Source: Acholoe squamosa
Lineage: Eukaryota; Annelida; Polychaeta; Phyllodocida; Polynoidae
Reading direction: 5' to 3'
NCBI GenBank assembly: GCA_949317995.1
Contig: OX439037.1
Location: forward strand, 19,146,324 to 19,210,323
DNA length: 64,000 nucleotides
Made by a program: the position numbers and the translations under genes. How positions within the stretch are numbered: the first letter of the stretch is position 1; the number at the start of each line of letters is the position of its first letter. Shown here piece by piece: positions 10,692 through 21,859 of this stretch. The notes under the pieces are model-generated. The model saw nothing but the letters and a program-made list of their open reading frames with translations, did no database searches and was not told where the DNA came from.

Positions 10692-13600
10692 GGTCATGGA
10701 CCCAGGCACAGGTTGATGTTTGATGGAGATGAGGGCAAGTATGAACTCTGGGAATGTAGATTTTTAGGCCACATGAGGCAAATGAAGTTACTGGATACAA
10801 TTGCTGGGAATGGTATTGCAGCTGCAGATAAGAAGGCAGAGGCATATGCAGAAATTGTACAGTATTTGGATGATAGGAGCTTATCCCTTATCATGAGAGA
10901 TGCTAAGGATGATGGCAGACAGGCTCTTAAAATTCTCAGAGACCATTACAAAGGCAAAAGTAAGCCCAGGGTTATTTCCCTTTACACTGAACTGACATCA
11001 TTGAGAAAAGGTACTGATGAGTGTATCACCGACTACGTCATCCGTGCGGAGACCCCTTAAAATGCGCTGAAAGAAGCAGGGGAAGAAGTGAGTGACAGTT
11101 TACTTGTTGCTATGGTTCTGAAAGGTCTTCCAGCTGAATATAATACTTTTGGAACTGTTACCACCCAAAAGGATGACCATAGGTTCAGTGACTTTAAAGT
11201 GGCACTTAGAAATTTTGAGGAGACGGAAAAGTGCCGGTCGAGTGACGCTGAGTTAAACTCGAGACAGGAGAATGTGATGAAAACTGTGTCCGATGCCGGG
11301 AAGAGCGACAACCCCAGCAAACCGAGTTATACATGTTATGCTTGCGGAAAACCAGGACACAGATCTTTTGAGTGTAAAAATAAAAAGCAGGGTAACAAGT
11401 GGTGCAATAACTGCAAAACCAAAACTCACTATACAAATCAGTGTAGGAAGAAGGACTCGGCTAAAGTAGCCAGCGACGATAGTTCGAAACCGGGTCATGC
11501 ATTTGCGTTCAAGGTTAGCGTTGATTATGCGGATGTTTGTAATACAACTAGCCTGTATAGTTTATTGGTTGATTGTGGTGCAACTACTCATATTGTTACC
11601 GAAAAATCCAAATTTGTCAAATTTGATGAAAGTTTTGTTCCAGAGAAACACTACATAGAGTTGGCGGATGGCAGCCGTACAAACGGTGTTGTGGCAGGTA
11701 GAGGTACAGCCAGTGTACAAATTCAGGACAGTACAGGTAGGCCACACAACATTCTTTTAGAGAATGCCCTCTATGTCCCATCCTATAAGCAGGATATATT
11801 TTCAGTGCAAGCGGCAACTGAAAAAGGCGCCAGTGTTAAATTCAGTCCCGACTCAGCTGAATTAAATGCGCCAGATGGTACTCGCTTTGAAATAGAGAAA
11901 TATGGTAGATTATATTTTCTCAACAAAACTAGTAAATCTAGTGTTCGATCCCACCCAGTGGAAGAGTGGCATAAAATTCTTGGTCACTGTAATGTAAGAG
12001 ATTGCATGAAACTCGAGTCAGTTGTTGATGGTATGAAAATCAGCGATAAGAACAGTTTTGATTGTGATACCTGTGTTAAAGGTAAAATGTCGCAGTTCAG
12101 AAATCATGATCCAGATAAACGGGCAGAGGCCCCACTTGATGTTGTTTACTGTGATCTCGCAGGCCCAATTGATCCTACAGCAAGAGACTGTTTCAGGTAT
12201 GCCTTATCTTTTGTAGATGAATATTCAGGGGTAAACATGGTTTATTTTCTGAAGCAGAAGAGCGACACCGTAACAGCTACAGAGAAGTTCCTTGCTGATT
12301 GTGCACCATATGGTAAGGTGAAGTGTATTCGTTCAGATAATGGGGGCGAATTTACTAGTGCAAGTTTCGAAGCTCTGTTGGTCAAAAATCAGATTAAACA
12401 TGAGAAAACAGCTCCCTATTCACCTCACCAAAATGGTACAGTAGAAAGATCGTGGCGCACAATATTTGATATGGCAAGATGTCTGTTATTAGAAGCCAAA
12501 TTACCTAAAGAAATGTGGACTTATGCTGTTATGTGTAGTGTATACATCAGAAACAGATGTTTCAATGACAGGGTCAATATGACACCATTCGAAGCGCTCA
12601 CAGGTAAGAAACCAGACTTGAGCGGTATGCATGTATTCGGTACTGTGTGTTATGCCTATGTACAGGAAAAGAAGAAGCTGGATGATCGCGGCGAGAAGGG
12701 TATCTTTGTAGGTTATGATAAGTGTAGCCCAGCATATCTTGTGTATATTCCCGAGCGTAACATTGTGCGTAGAGTAAGATGTGTGAAGTTCTTTGAGAAG
12801 TTTGAGGAGGTAACAGACAGTTGTGATGAACCGGTATATACCACACCGCAGGTAGAACCTGAACTTTACCCAGCTCCGGATGTAGCTGATGATGCTCCTC
12901 AGAATGGGGTTGGTGGTGAACCTGATCTAAACCTGCAGGGTAATAGGGACAATGCTAGGTATCCCCGCAGAGGACATAACCCGCCTGGCTATTTGCAGGA
13001 CTATGTAACCACCACTGTGGACTATTGTTATCGTATGTCACACATCCCGAACTCATATACTGATGCTATGAACTCGGACAATGCGCAAAAATGGCAGAAC
13101 GCCATGGATGTAGAAATGGATGCGTTAATTGACAATGATACTTTTGAACTCACCACACTACCTGAGGGTAGATCTGCAGTGGGGGGTAGATGGGTGTATG
13201 CAATGAAAATGGGACAAAACGTTGATGAACAGTACAAGGCACGGTTTGTTGCCAAAGGATATTCTCAGGTCCCAAATATTGACTATCATGAGACTTTTTC
13301 ACCCACTGCCCGTATCACATCGATTCGCATGCTTATGCAGTTGGCCGTCCAAGAGGACATGGTTGTTCACCAGATGGATGTTAAGACAGCCTATCTGAAT
13401 GCGCCGATAGACTGTGAACTCTATATCGAACAACCAGAAGGCTATGAGGTGAAAGGTAAAAATGGTGAGAAATTGTATTGCAAGCTTAATAAATCTCTGT
13501 ATGGTTTAAAGCAAAGTGGTAGGAACTGGAACAACATGTTGGACACTTACCTTGAGGAGGAAGGTTTCCAACAGTCTGAGACTGATTCATGTGTATATAC

Positions 13601-14135
13601 TAAGTTTGAACAAAATTCCAAGACTGTTGTTGTAGTTTGGGTTGATGATATAATTGCAGCAAGCGATGAGAAGACACTCAACACAGTCAAACAGTCTCTG
13701 TCCACCAGATTCAAAATGAAGGATCTTGGTAAGTTATCATGGTTCCTAGGTATTGAGTTCAAATGTGAAGATGGATCTATTGAAATGAACCAAACCAAAT
13801 ATGTCGAGAAGTTGTTGAAAAGGTTCAAAATGGAAGATTGTAAACCCAGATCGACTCCTTGTGATGTAGGGTCCAATACTACAAAGGATGAGGATTCCGA
13901 AGAGCTAGCTGACGCTAAGCAGTATCGAGAAATAGTGGGAAGCCTCATCTATTGTATGTCAATCACAAGACCTGATCTGTGTTATGTTGTAACAAAACTA
14001 TCTCAACATATGGTGAATCCCACCAAAGCTGATCTTGGTAGAGCCAAGCAGGTACTACGGTATATCAGAGGTACACTTGATTATGGACTAAGATTTCAGA
14101 AATCTGATGCTGAGTTAGAACTCTTCCACTTGTGA
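10674..14135 (+). pseudogene. Copia gag-pol, interrupted
   Basis: One frame runs from the ATG inside the LTR at 10674 to 14135, broken only by TAA at 11058-11060. Gag has two CX2CX4HX4C knuckles (11334-11375 and 11403-11444). The protease motif is DCGATTH near 11571, where most copia elements have DSGA. Integrase shows an H..H..C..C zinc site (WHKILGHC...CDTC) and the D, D, E residues in YCDLAG, SDNGGEF and TVERSW. RT has the KARFVAKGYSQ and HQMDVKTAYLN blocks and WVDD at 13638-13649, where YVDD is typical. The frame ends in TGA at 14133-14135 at the start of RNase H, where the text jumps to a different frame (see 14146). Gag and pol are fused in one frame, as is usual for copia. Confidence 0.93.
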
Positions 14136-14460
14136 AGCTGAATATATGGCTCTGTCAGCTGCTACCCAAGAGGTAAAGTTCCTTAATCAACTTTTTACCG
14201 ACATGACTGGTATTAAACAAACAGAGAGTGTTGTTTTGTATGGGGACAACCAAGGTGCATTGGCACTAGCTAAAAATCCTGTACATCATCAAAGGTCTAA
14301 GCATATTGATATCAGATATCATTTTGTGAGAAATGAAGTGCAGAATAATTCTCTCAAGCTAGAGTATGTACCCACAGCAGAAAACATTGCCGATGTTTTC
14401 ACAAAGCCGGTTGCAAAACCCAGGCTTGTGAAGTTCCTGAGTGTACTAATGGGTACATAA
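14117..14460 (+). pseudogene. Copia RNase H C-terminal part, out of frame
   Basis: In the +1 frame relative to upstream pol, from about 14121, the residues SSTCEAEYMALSAATQE appear, followed by GDNQGALALAKNP, HIDIRYHFVRNEV and ENIADVFTKP, which are the C-terminal RNase H motifs of copia polyproteins. The usual segment between the end of RT (DYGLRF) and this block, which carries the first catalytic aspartate (SDADWAG type), is absent. A deletion of roughly 50-60 codons with a frame change is inferred. It ends at TAA 14458-14460. Confidence 0.9.
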
Positions 14461-14572
14461 ATCTAAATCATCATGTATTGATAACCTGATGTGTTATCAT
14501 AAATATTATATTGATCATATCTGATATATGTTATTCAAAGTTGTATACATAAGTAATGTATCGATCGTAAGT

Positions 14573-14583
14573 TTAAGTGGGGG
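14573..14583 (+). other. Copia polypurine tract
   Basis: The purine-rich run aagtgggggtg directly precedes the 3' LTR, where the plus-strand primer of LTR retrotransposons lies. Confidence 0.7.
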
Positions 14584-14839
14584 TGTTAGAGTGTAAACCC
14601 ACGATCCTCGGTAAATGAGCGCGGGAACAGCGCTACTGTGCCGCCCTCTGTGGTGAGAGAATGGAACTAACTTTGTTGTTTTAACTGGAGACAACTTAAT
14701 AAAGTGGTACTTCCGGTCCTGCAGCGTGGGCCACGAGGAGTCAGAGAATCCAAATGGAAGAAGTGTTTCTTGATTAATCCTTTCATTTGAAGAAGTAAAT
14801 GCCTAAATTATCCTCCACAAAATGGCTTCCACACTAACA
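14584..14839 (+). repeat. Copia 3' LTR
   Basis: 256 bases, reading identical to the 5' LTR, and followed by the target duplication AGGTT at 14840-14844. Confidence 0.95.
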
Positions 14840-14844
14840 AGGTT

Positions 14845-15547
14845 AACCAACCCCCATTTACATAATCTGGTCACGAATGAAGGCCTCTAATTGGCTGAGG
14901 GGGTGTAAACTATTTTCCAAATAAGGAGCTCACCACGCACGGGGTGTAGGTCGTGTCACCAAAGGGGCGTGGCCTATTTTCCAAATAGGGAACTCACCAC
15001 CAGATCATGTGACCAAATGGAGCACATGACCATATATGGGCATGCACACCAATAATTAGGTCGAGCTCAAGGTCACATGACCATATATGGGCATGCACCT
15101 ACAGGTCACGTGACCAAATGGAGGCCTCTGATTGGTTGCATCCTGTAATCCCGTTCCCCTAAATAGGTCAAGGGGGTGTGGTCTATTATGCAAAGTGAGA
15201 GGTCACGTGACCGGGGTAATCCCCTAATCAGGTCAAGCTCAAAGTCACATGACCATATATGGGTACGCACACCCCTAATTAGGTCAAGGTCAAGGTCACA
15301 TGACAATATATGGGTGTGCACGAGGGGGGTCCAGTGACGTCACAGGTCACGTGACGAAATGAAGACGTGGCCTATTATGCAAATGAGGTCAAGGTTAATT
15401 TCACATGACCATATATGGGCATGCACCACGGGGGTCCTGTGACTTCACAGGTCACGTGACCAAATGGAGCCCTCTGATTGGCTGCAGGTCAAGTGAGTAA
15501 TAAACGGTACTTAACTATAGTCCCGTTCCGATACATACTATACTACT
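14845..15547 (-). repeat. Right arm of large inverted repeat, outer part
   Basis: Reverse complement of 3200-3800. It includes four perfect CCATATATGG CArG boxes (near 15032, 15082, 15251 and 15406), a variant caatatatgg near 15305, and GTCACGTGAC E-boxes. It ends with the mirrored cccgttccgatacatactatactact adjoining the long 12-bp minisatellite. Confidence 0.85.
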
Positions 15548-15549
15548 CA

Positions 15550-16553
15550 CCCTGCAACACCACCCTGCATCATCACCCTGCATCACCAGCCTGCAGCACC
15601 AGCCTGCAGCACCAGCCTGCAGCACCAGCCTGCAGCACCAGCAGACCAGCCTGCAGCACCAGCCTGCAGCACCAGCCTGCAGCACCAACCTGCAGCACCG
15701 ACCTGCAGCACCAACCTGCAGCACCAACCTGCATCACCACCCTGCAGCACCACCCTGCAGCACCACCCTGCAGCACCACCCTGCAGCACCAACCTGCATC
15801 ACCAACCTGCAGCACCAACTTGCAGCACCAACCTGCAGCACCAACTTGCAGCACCAACCTGCAGCACCAACCTACAGCCTGCAGCACCACCCTGCAGCAC
15901 CACCCTGCATCACCAACCTGCAGCACCAACTTGCAGCACCAACCTGCAGCACCAACCTACAGCCTGCAGCAACAGCCTGCAGCACCACCCTGTAACACCA
16001 ATCTGCAGCACTGACCTGCAGCACCAACCTGCAGCCCCAACCTGCAGCACCAACCTGCATCACCACCCTGCATCACCATCCTGCAGCACCAACCTGCAGC
16101 ACCAATCTGCAGCACCAATCTGCAGCACCAACCTGCAGCACCAACCTGCAGCACCAACCTGCAGCACCAGCCTGCACCACCTGCCTGCACCACCAGCCTG
16201 CAGCACCAACCTGCAGCACCAACCTGCAGCACCAACCTGCAGCCTGCAGCACCAACCTGCAGCACCACCCTGTAACACCAATCTGCAGCACTGACCTGCA
16301 GCACCAACCTGCAGCCCCAACCTGCAGCACCAACCTGCATCACCACCCTGCATCACCATCCTGCAGCACCAACCTGCAGCACCAATCTGCAGCACCAACC
16401 TGCAGCACCAACCTGCAGCACCAACCTGCAGCACCAGCCTGCACCACCTGCCTGAAGCACCAGCCTGCAGCACCAACCTGCAGCACCAACCTGCAGCCTG
16501 CAGCACCAACCTGCAGCCTGCAGCACCAACCTGCAGCACCAGCCTGCACCATC
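15550..16553 (+). repeat. 12-bp minisatellite (CCTGCAGCACCA), 1-kb array
   Basis: About 80 imperfect units with variants (CATC, CTTGCAGC, CCTGTAAC) arranged in a higher-order pattern: blocks around 15840-16060 and 16240-16450 repeat one another. Open frames across it on both strands (poly-QHQPAAPT, poly-GAAGWCCRLVLQ) are by-products of the repeat. The unit runs in the same orientation as in the array at 3025-3195 although the flanking arms are inverted. Confidence 0.95.
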
Positions 16554-17330
16554 TTCATGTATACCTTGAATGTTGGTTCACCTTATATAAAGCCTTTCCA
16601 TCCCTGTGTTTCCAAAATACAGTGTTATAGTACTGCATATATGCAGCACAGAAATTTAAAGGGTTAAGACTACTCCTGTGTCTGGCATCAGTTTTCCACC
16701 TATTCTTAGGAGATTGACAGCGTTTATTCTAGTTCAGTACGTTCAAAGGCAAATGTGGCAGTATCATATATAGGCTACACTGAATGCCTGCGTCCCTGAA
16801 CGTCTGAGTCACTCTGAGAATGGGAGGTGAAGATCACAGAGAACCCCTTTCAGTAATAGAGTGGCTGGTGGGTCTGAGAAATACACACAGGGCTTTTGAT
16901 CCCTGCGTCGGCGCCAGTCGATCAGCAGCCCTTTTATTATGCTACTATTAATCAAGGTCATACTGACCCAGGAATAGCTTTTTTCGAGGCTAAAAATAAC
17001 CTTGACAAATGAGCTAAGTTGCTCGCCCACAGCCAACTCACAGCCCTTAGAGCAATCCCCGGGGCAGTCTTAATGTATGGTATGCGGTATAGTATTTCAC
17101 AGAAAATAAAATCGTAGTTAATAAATTTAATCTAACTTAGGTGAAACACCTAATTAGGCAACAGGCCTCCCTAGCCCACTTAAAAGGGTCTATTTCTCCT
17201 CTTTCCTATCCCCTCAGGATGTGTGTGTTGCACATATGCGCGGGCACTGACACATTCCTCTGTGAAATTGTGTAATGTAGTTCTCGACATGAATATGACC
17301 TTAGCTGTCAAAATGGCGTTAAACACCTAT
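16554..17330. other. Non-coding stretch, no gene seen
   Basis: Mixed sequence with no splice-bounded coding frame recognised. The 76-codon open frame on the minus strand near 16.8-17.0 kb has no recognisable features. Confidence 0.35.
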
Positions 17331-17344
17331 TACTCACTCATTCA

Positions 17345-18050
17345 CTCCTAATTAGGCAAAACCCCTAACACATGACATCTAACTAACATGTTAGCAGTAT
17401 TGACTAACCTATTCAGGCAAAGCTGGCTTGACTTAGCCAGGAGAGAAAATTGGGGACTTTGTATAAGGGGTAGTAGTTTTGCCTAAGGGATAGTAGTTTT
17501 CTTCACACCAGGTGGCAGTGTGGTTTGTATGAGGATTTTTCCAGTATGTGTATATCATAGATATCAAAGTCATGGTGATTTCAATGACTTTTGGCCTGAT
17601 AAGGTTTTTACAATTCAACCTGATATAATAATTAACAAAATACACATAGTAAGTTTATAAATCACTGAAGGAGCAAGGAAGGAGAATAGAAAACACTTGT
17701 CCTATATTCAAATATACTCATATATTTACAGTGGTGAGTCTGTGACCATATAATATACAGGGATGAAAGTCACTAAGCATAAAAATCCCTGAAATACTCA
17801 ATTAGAGCCCCTGGTTTAGAGGTTTTCCATAGTAATGTATAGGTCTTCGCAACCTGAAAATCCCTGAAATCAGGGAAAACCCTGAAGACTTCCATCCCTG
17901 AATATACCCAGAGCAATAGCTTAGGGGTTGAAAAAAATGTGAGGCATTGAACATGCTTCTTAAATGATGAGGCACTGCTGCAGGTGTCTAAACTCTATGT
18001 CACATAGGGTTTAAACTGACTGCTTCAATAATTGAAATAAAGGAATAGCC
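17345..18050 (+). repeat. Old inverted repeat, left arm
   Basis: Segments of this stretch recur in reverse complement at 21860-22490. Examples are 'ccaggtggcagtgtggtttgtatgaggat' at 17508 against 'atcctcatacaaactgcactgccacctgg' near 22246, and 'cttcttaaatgatgaggc' against its complement near 21940. The arms are clearly diverged and interrupted. They enclose the elements at 19439-20914 and 20975-21425. Confidence 0.65.
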
Positions 18051-19438
18051 ATGAAATCCCGTAAACTACATTGTACATCCTAGGCTAAAGGCTGCACCAT
18101 TGGCTTAAAATGCTGGTCAGAACTATTATTTTGTGTTAAAATCCTGTCTTTAAATGTCACTCTCAGTTTAGGAATCATCTATAAATGAGAGCAGGACTAG
18201 TTTGAAGCCCAGGCAAAATTAGGCAAATTGGGAAATTTTCCTAATGGTTAGTTGTAAACTCGTAAGAAAGGTTCAGCGGTTTGGGCACCTGCAAACTCCC
18301 AACTTGGCTTTGAAAGTTAGGCATTTCAGCTAAGGTTTGGCTAAGATAATTAGATTCATTTTTTTCTGTGTTGTACAAGCGCCCGGGTGCCCATTTATTT
18401 CAAGTTGGCTCTACCCCCAGCACTTATTCAAGACTGTTAATTCTTGTATTGCAATGTATGTATTTCCTTCTTATTTGGTTGACTTAAACCATGCATATAC
18501 ATTTTTGTATATTAAATATAGGCCTACGATTTCTCAGGAAATCGGAAAATAGGCAGTGAACATGTGACAACATGTTATTTCAGATTCAGATTCACGAAGG
18601 CTTTATTGACTAATGTAAGGATACATTCAGGTCAGCACCTTATCAACATTGATTTAGTTATGTGTTTTTATATAATGACAGAATACATTTTATCGCATCA
18701 CGCTTGCTTGATGATTTGCAGTAGGGGTTTACTGATAATATCTGAGAAAGTTTTCTGTTATCGTTATGGTTTTTGTAATAGTCCACAAACTTAATGTATT
18801 CCCTTCAATGATATCTCTGGCATTTTGAATTGATGGTACAGAACAAAATGATATAATATGTTTCACATCTTGAGTTGCATTACAGTGTGATCAGATAGAA
18901 CCCATTGGTTTCTTCCCTTTACAGCTTCTTGATAAGCTATCAAGGGTACACTTGGTATCAATGGGTAGTTTAGTGATTTAGCTTCTAATGGTGGGTGGGT
19001 GTATGTGACTCAGGTACTCACTTTCTCCATATGGCTCATTTAGATTGTCCTGACAAGTTTTAAGAATACTGCACCTCATAGCATTCTTTTCATCATACGT
19101 AGATCATTCAGTCTCCTTTTTATGAGGGACTTAAGCGAGTACTTAGACCATGCATAGGGGTTGAGGCAGACATTTCTACAATCAATCTCACATAAAAGAT
19201 ACTGTAGGGTAAAATTGGGTAGTATCGCGCAGGTACACACGATACAACCAAAAGAAATGCTCCCACGCACAGCAGGTGTCACCGAGAGACGAGAGACGCA
19301 GTTATGACTGGTTCAGATATGGACCTCGGCCGTGCTCACCACCCGTGGGAAAGGGCAATGGTTTAACTAACGCTTGGTGAGAGGTGGTCGTACCCCGGGG
19401 GTCGTACTGAAGACTAAGTAATTCTTTGGGTTATATCG
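18051..19438. other. Unassigned interior of old inverted repeat
   Basis: AT-rich, with no coding exon or RNA recognised. Some 'gcgcgatacaac' motifs recur near 19225, 19430 and 20930, suggesting shared repeat sequence. Confidence 0.3.
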
Positions 19439-20914
19439 CAGGGGCGGATCCAGGATTTTGGAAAGGGGGGGGGGGTCCAACCCTCAGTTACCATGGGAGC
19501 TATCATGGCAATGTCCCAAGCATAGCGCAACAACATCGCAAGTGCAGCACGGCAACATCGCAAGCGCAGCACCGCTACATATCAAGGGGGGTTGGGGGCA
19601 TGCCCCCCCAAGAAAATTTTGAAATCTAGACATCAAATGGTGCATTCTGATGCATTTCTTGACCCCAATCCAGTAAAGCATTTTGGTGTACCATCAGCAG
19701 TAAATCAATGATTATGAGAACAGGGAATGAAAATCTTATTAAATTTTAATTGGACAATGCTGTTGAGGGCAGCTTGGGGGGCATGTCCCCTAGAAAAATT
19801 CAGATTTATAAATATCAAACAGCAAATTTTTAAACACTTTGGTGTGAACCTGGGGTGGGCAGGGTTTCCATAAAGGGGATGCAAATCTTATGTGGTAATG
19901 CTTTGTCCTTTGTGAGGTTTTGGGGGCTGGTCCCTCAAGAAAAATTTTGAAATATAGATGTCAAACTTTCAAGTTTAAGGGATTCAACTAGTCTCAGATG
20001 TGAATCTAGTATTTTAAGATATTGTTGTTTAAGGGGGTGTGGGAGCCTGCCACCACCCCTGGGAAAATCTTTGAAGAATTGATGTCAAATTTTGAAGTTT
20101 AAAGCATTCTGGTGTACTTTCAGGAGTGTGTTTATTCACTGGTGATTAAGAGAGTTTCGGTTCATGCCCAAAGAAAACATACTCATAAAATATATATTAA
20201 AGCATTTTGGTGTAGGCAAGCAATTTCAGCAAAGGATGCAAATTTATGTCCTGATACCAAACATTGTAACGATTATTCTTTGATAGGGTTTGGACAGCTT
20301 GTTCCCCAAGGAAATTCTTGAAATATTGGTGTCAATCAAAGATGTCAACTCATTGTTTAAAGTATCTTTTATACACCCTAACTTATAAATCTGATAAAAG
20401 ATTACCTGGGGAACCCCACATAGTATACAACTCATAAGGCACACCGAATGCCCAGATGCTTATGTGGTCACTGGTGCACATTGGGGATGTTTTTTTAGTC
20501 ACAATCTAATGTAATCATACCCTACATCCCTGACCCATTCCTATACCATAGCCTATACCAATCGAGGATGGGTTTAAGGTATAAGCTATGCCTTACATAT
20601 AGGCCTAAGCCAAGCATTATCTATATCTATGATATGACGGTGATTTTTTTCTGGATTGCCTCGTGTTAGAAAATTTTGAGAAATTTTTATATATTTTAGA
20701 TGCTGTAGAGTCATAAATGTCACAATTTGCAAACAATAAAAAGTATATCAGATAGAAATAGGGGTCATGAAAGGGGGCATACAAAGTGGACATCTTGGGT
20801 GGGCCCAAAGGGGGGGTCCACCTCCGTGGACCCCTATTTGGACATGTTATGGGTGGACCAAAAGGGGGGCGGGTCCTGACCCCCAGGACCCCCCCCCCTG
20901 GATCCGCCCCTGTA
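19439..20914. mobile_element. Non-autonomous element with GGGGCGGATCCAGG termini
   Basis: The stretch opens with aggggcggatccaggatttt and closes with cctggatccgcccct, an inverted pair of 15-16 bases. The interior has no long frame. It holds about five degenerate repeats, near 19585, 19775, 19920, 20035 and 20285, each of the pattern GGGGGC..G.CCC followed by AAGAAAATTTTGAAAT and GATGTCAAA, spaced roughly 120-250 bases. The GGGGCGGATCCAGG end is familiar from repeats of several invertebrate genomes, but I cannot name the superfamily, and no clear target duplication was found. Confidence 0.6.
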
Positions 20915-20974
20915 TCATGCCCCTTTGGGTTGTATCGCGCAATTCACCGTACTATAATCAAAATTCAATGTGCG

Positions 20975-21425
20975 TACTACGGAGCCCTGGAAAGGACATC
21001 TGTTTTCTACACATTTTTTTCTGTTTTTTTTCCGCAACTTTTAATTTCGTTTCCGCAACTTTTAATTTTCGTTTCCGCAACTTTTAATTTCGTTTTCGCA
21101 ACCTTAATTTTCGTTTTCACAAGTTAACATTTCGCTTTTGCAATTTATATCTTTGTTTCTGCAACTTAACATCCACAATTGATTGACTATGTACAAAAGA
21201 CAAAAGTATAAGTTGCGGAAACAAAAATAAAAGTTGCGGAAATGAAAATAACTTGCAGAAACGAAAATAAAAGTTGCGGAAACGAAAATAAAAGTTGCAG
21301 AAACGAAAATAAAAGTTGCAGAAACGAAAGTAAAAGTTGCGGAACCGAACATTTAACTTGCGGAAACGAACTCTATAAAAAAGTATATAGAAAACAGATG
21401 TCCTTTCCAGGGCTCCGTAGTACTC
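20975..21425. mobile_element. Foldback element with mirrored 21-bp tandem repeats
   Basis: The ends gtactacggagccctggaaa...ctgttttctac (20974-21012) and gtatatagaaaacagatgtc...ccgtagtactcc (21383-21425) are inverted copies. Inside, about seven 21-22-base units like TTCCGCAACTTTTAATTTCG on the left face about seven reverse-complement units (AAGTTGCGGAAACGAAAATA) on the right, so the whole single strand could fold as one hairpin. No protein is encoded. Confidence 0.75.
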
Positions 21426-21859
21426 CCATAGTCCTTGTGGTGCACCTCCTGCACATGAATGAATATCTTTAGTCACGATTTTGGGTCTGAATTACAACCC
21501 TTATCATCCACGCTGAACTAGCTTGTCTAATTTTTTTATCACTTCACAGAAACATGTACCACTGAAAAAAAAAAACGATCCTCAAATATTAGTAAGAAGT
21601 TAGGAGGTCGAACTAACTTTTTGGCAAAGGTTATCAAAAAGCATGTGTCTAAACTTCCTAGTCCTTTTTACTAAGACTTTCATTTATTGGTAGTATGGAA
21701 TAGGAGCTGCAATTTTAAGCTTCTGCAAACGAATTTATATTGGAATACTATTAACATCAAAACATGGGAAATCTCGCATACAGACATGAAGAGTTTAGTT
21801 TAAATCACTGAATATATATGATACAATCCCTAGCCCTTTGAAGCTAACCCTTTATTGTA

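Larger units (their letters stand above)
10436..14839 (+). mobile_element. Ty1/copia LTR retrotransposon
   Basis: A 4.4-kb element bounded by two 256-base LTRs that begin TGTTAG and end CTAACA, with a 5-base target duplication AGGTT at 10431-10435 and 14840-14844. The interior encodes gag, protease, integrase, RT and RNase H in the Ty1/copia order. The LTRs read identical to me, so the insertion is recent. The coding region nevertheless carries an in-frame stop in gag and a frame-changing deletion in RNase H, so this copy should not be autonomous. It is inserted in the right arm of the large inverted repeat, and the other arm preserves the empty site near 3800-3815. The GalEa clade of copia elements in aquatic animals is a possible home; a phylogeny would be needed. 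Confidence 0.95.

Noticed and set aside
15478-16539. Long open frames across the 12-base minisatellite on both strands
   Set aside because: The repeat length is a multiple of three and lacks stops in most frames, so the frames are automatic; there is no start context or splice signal.
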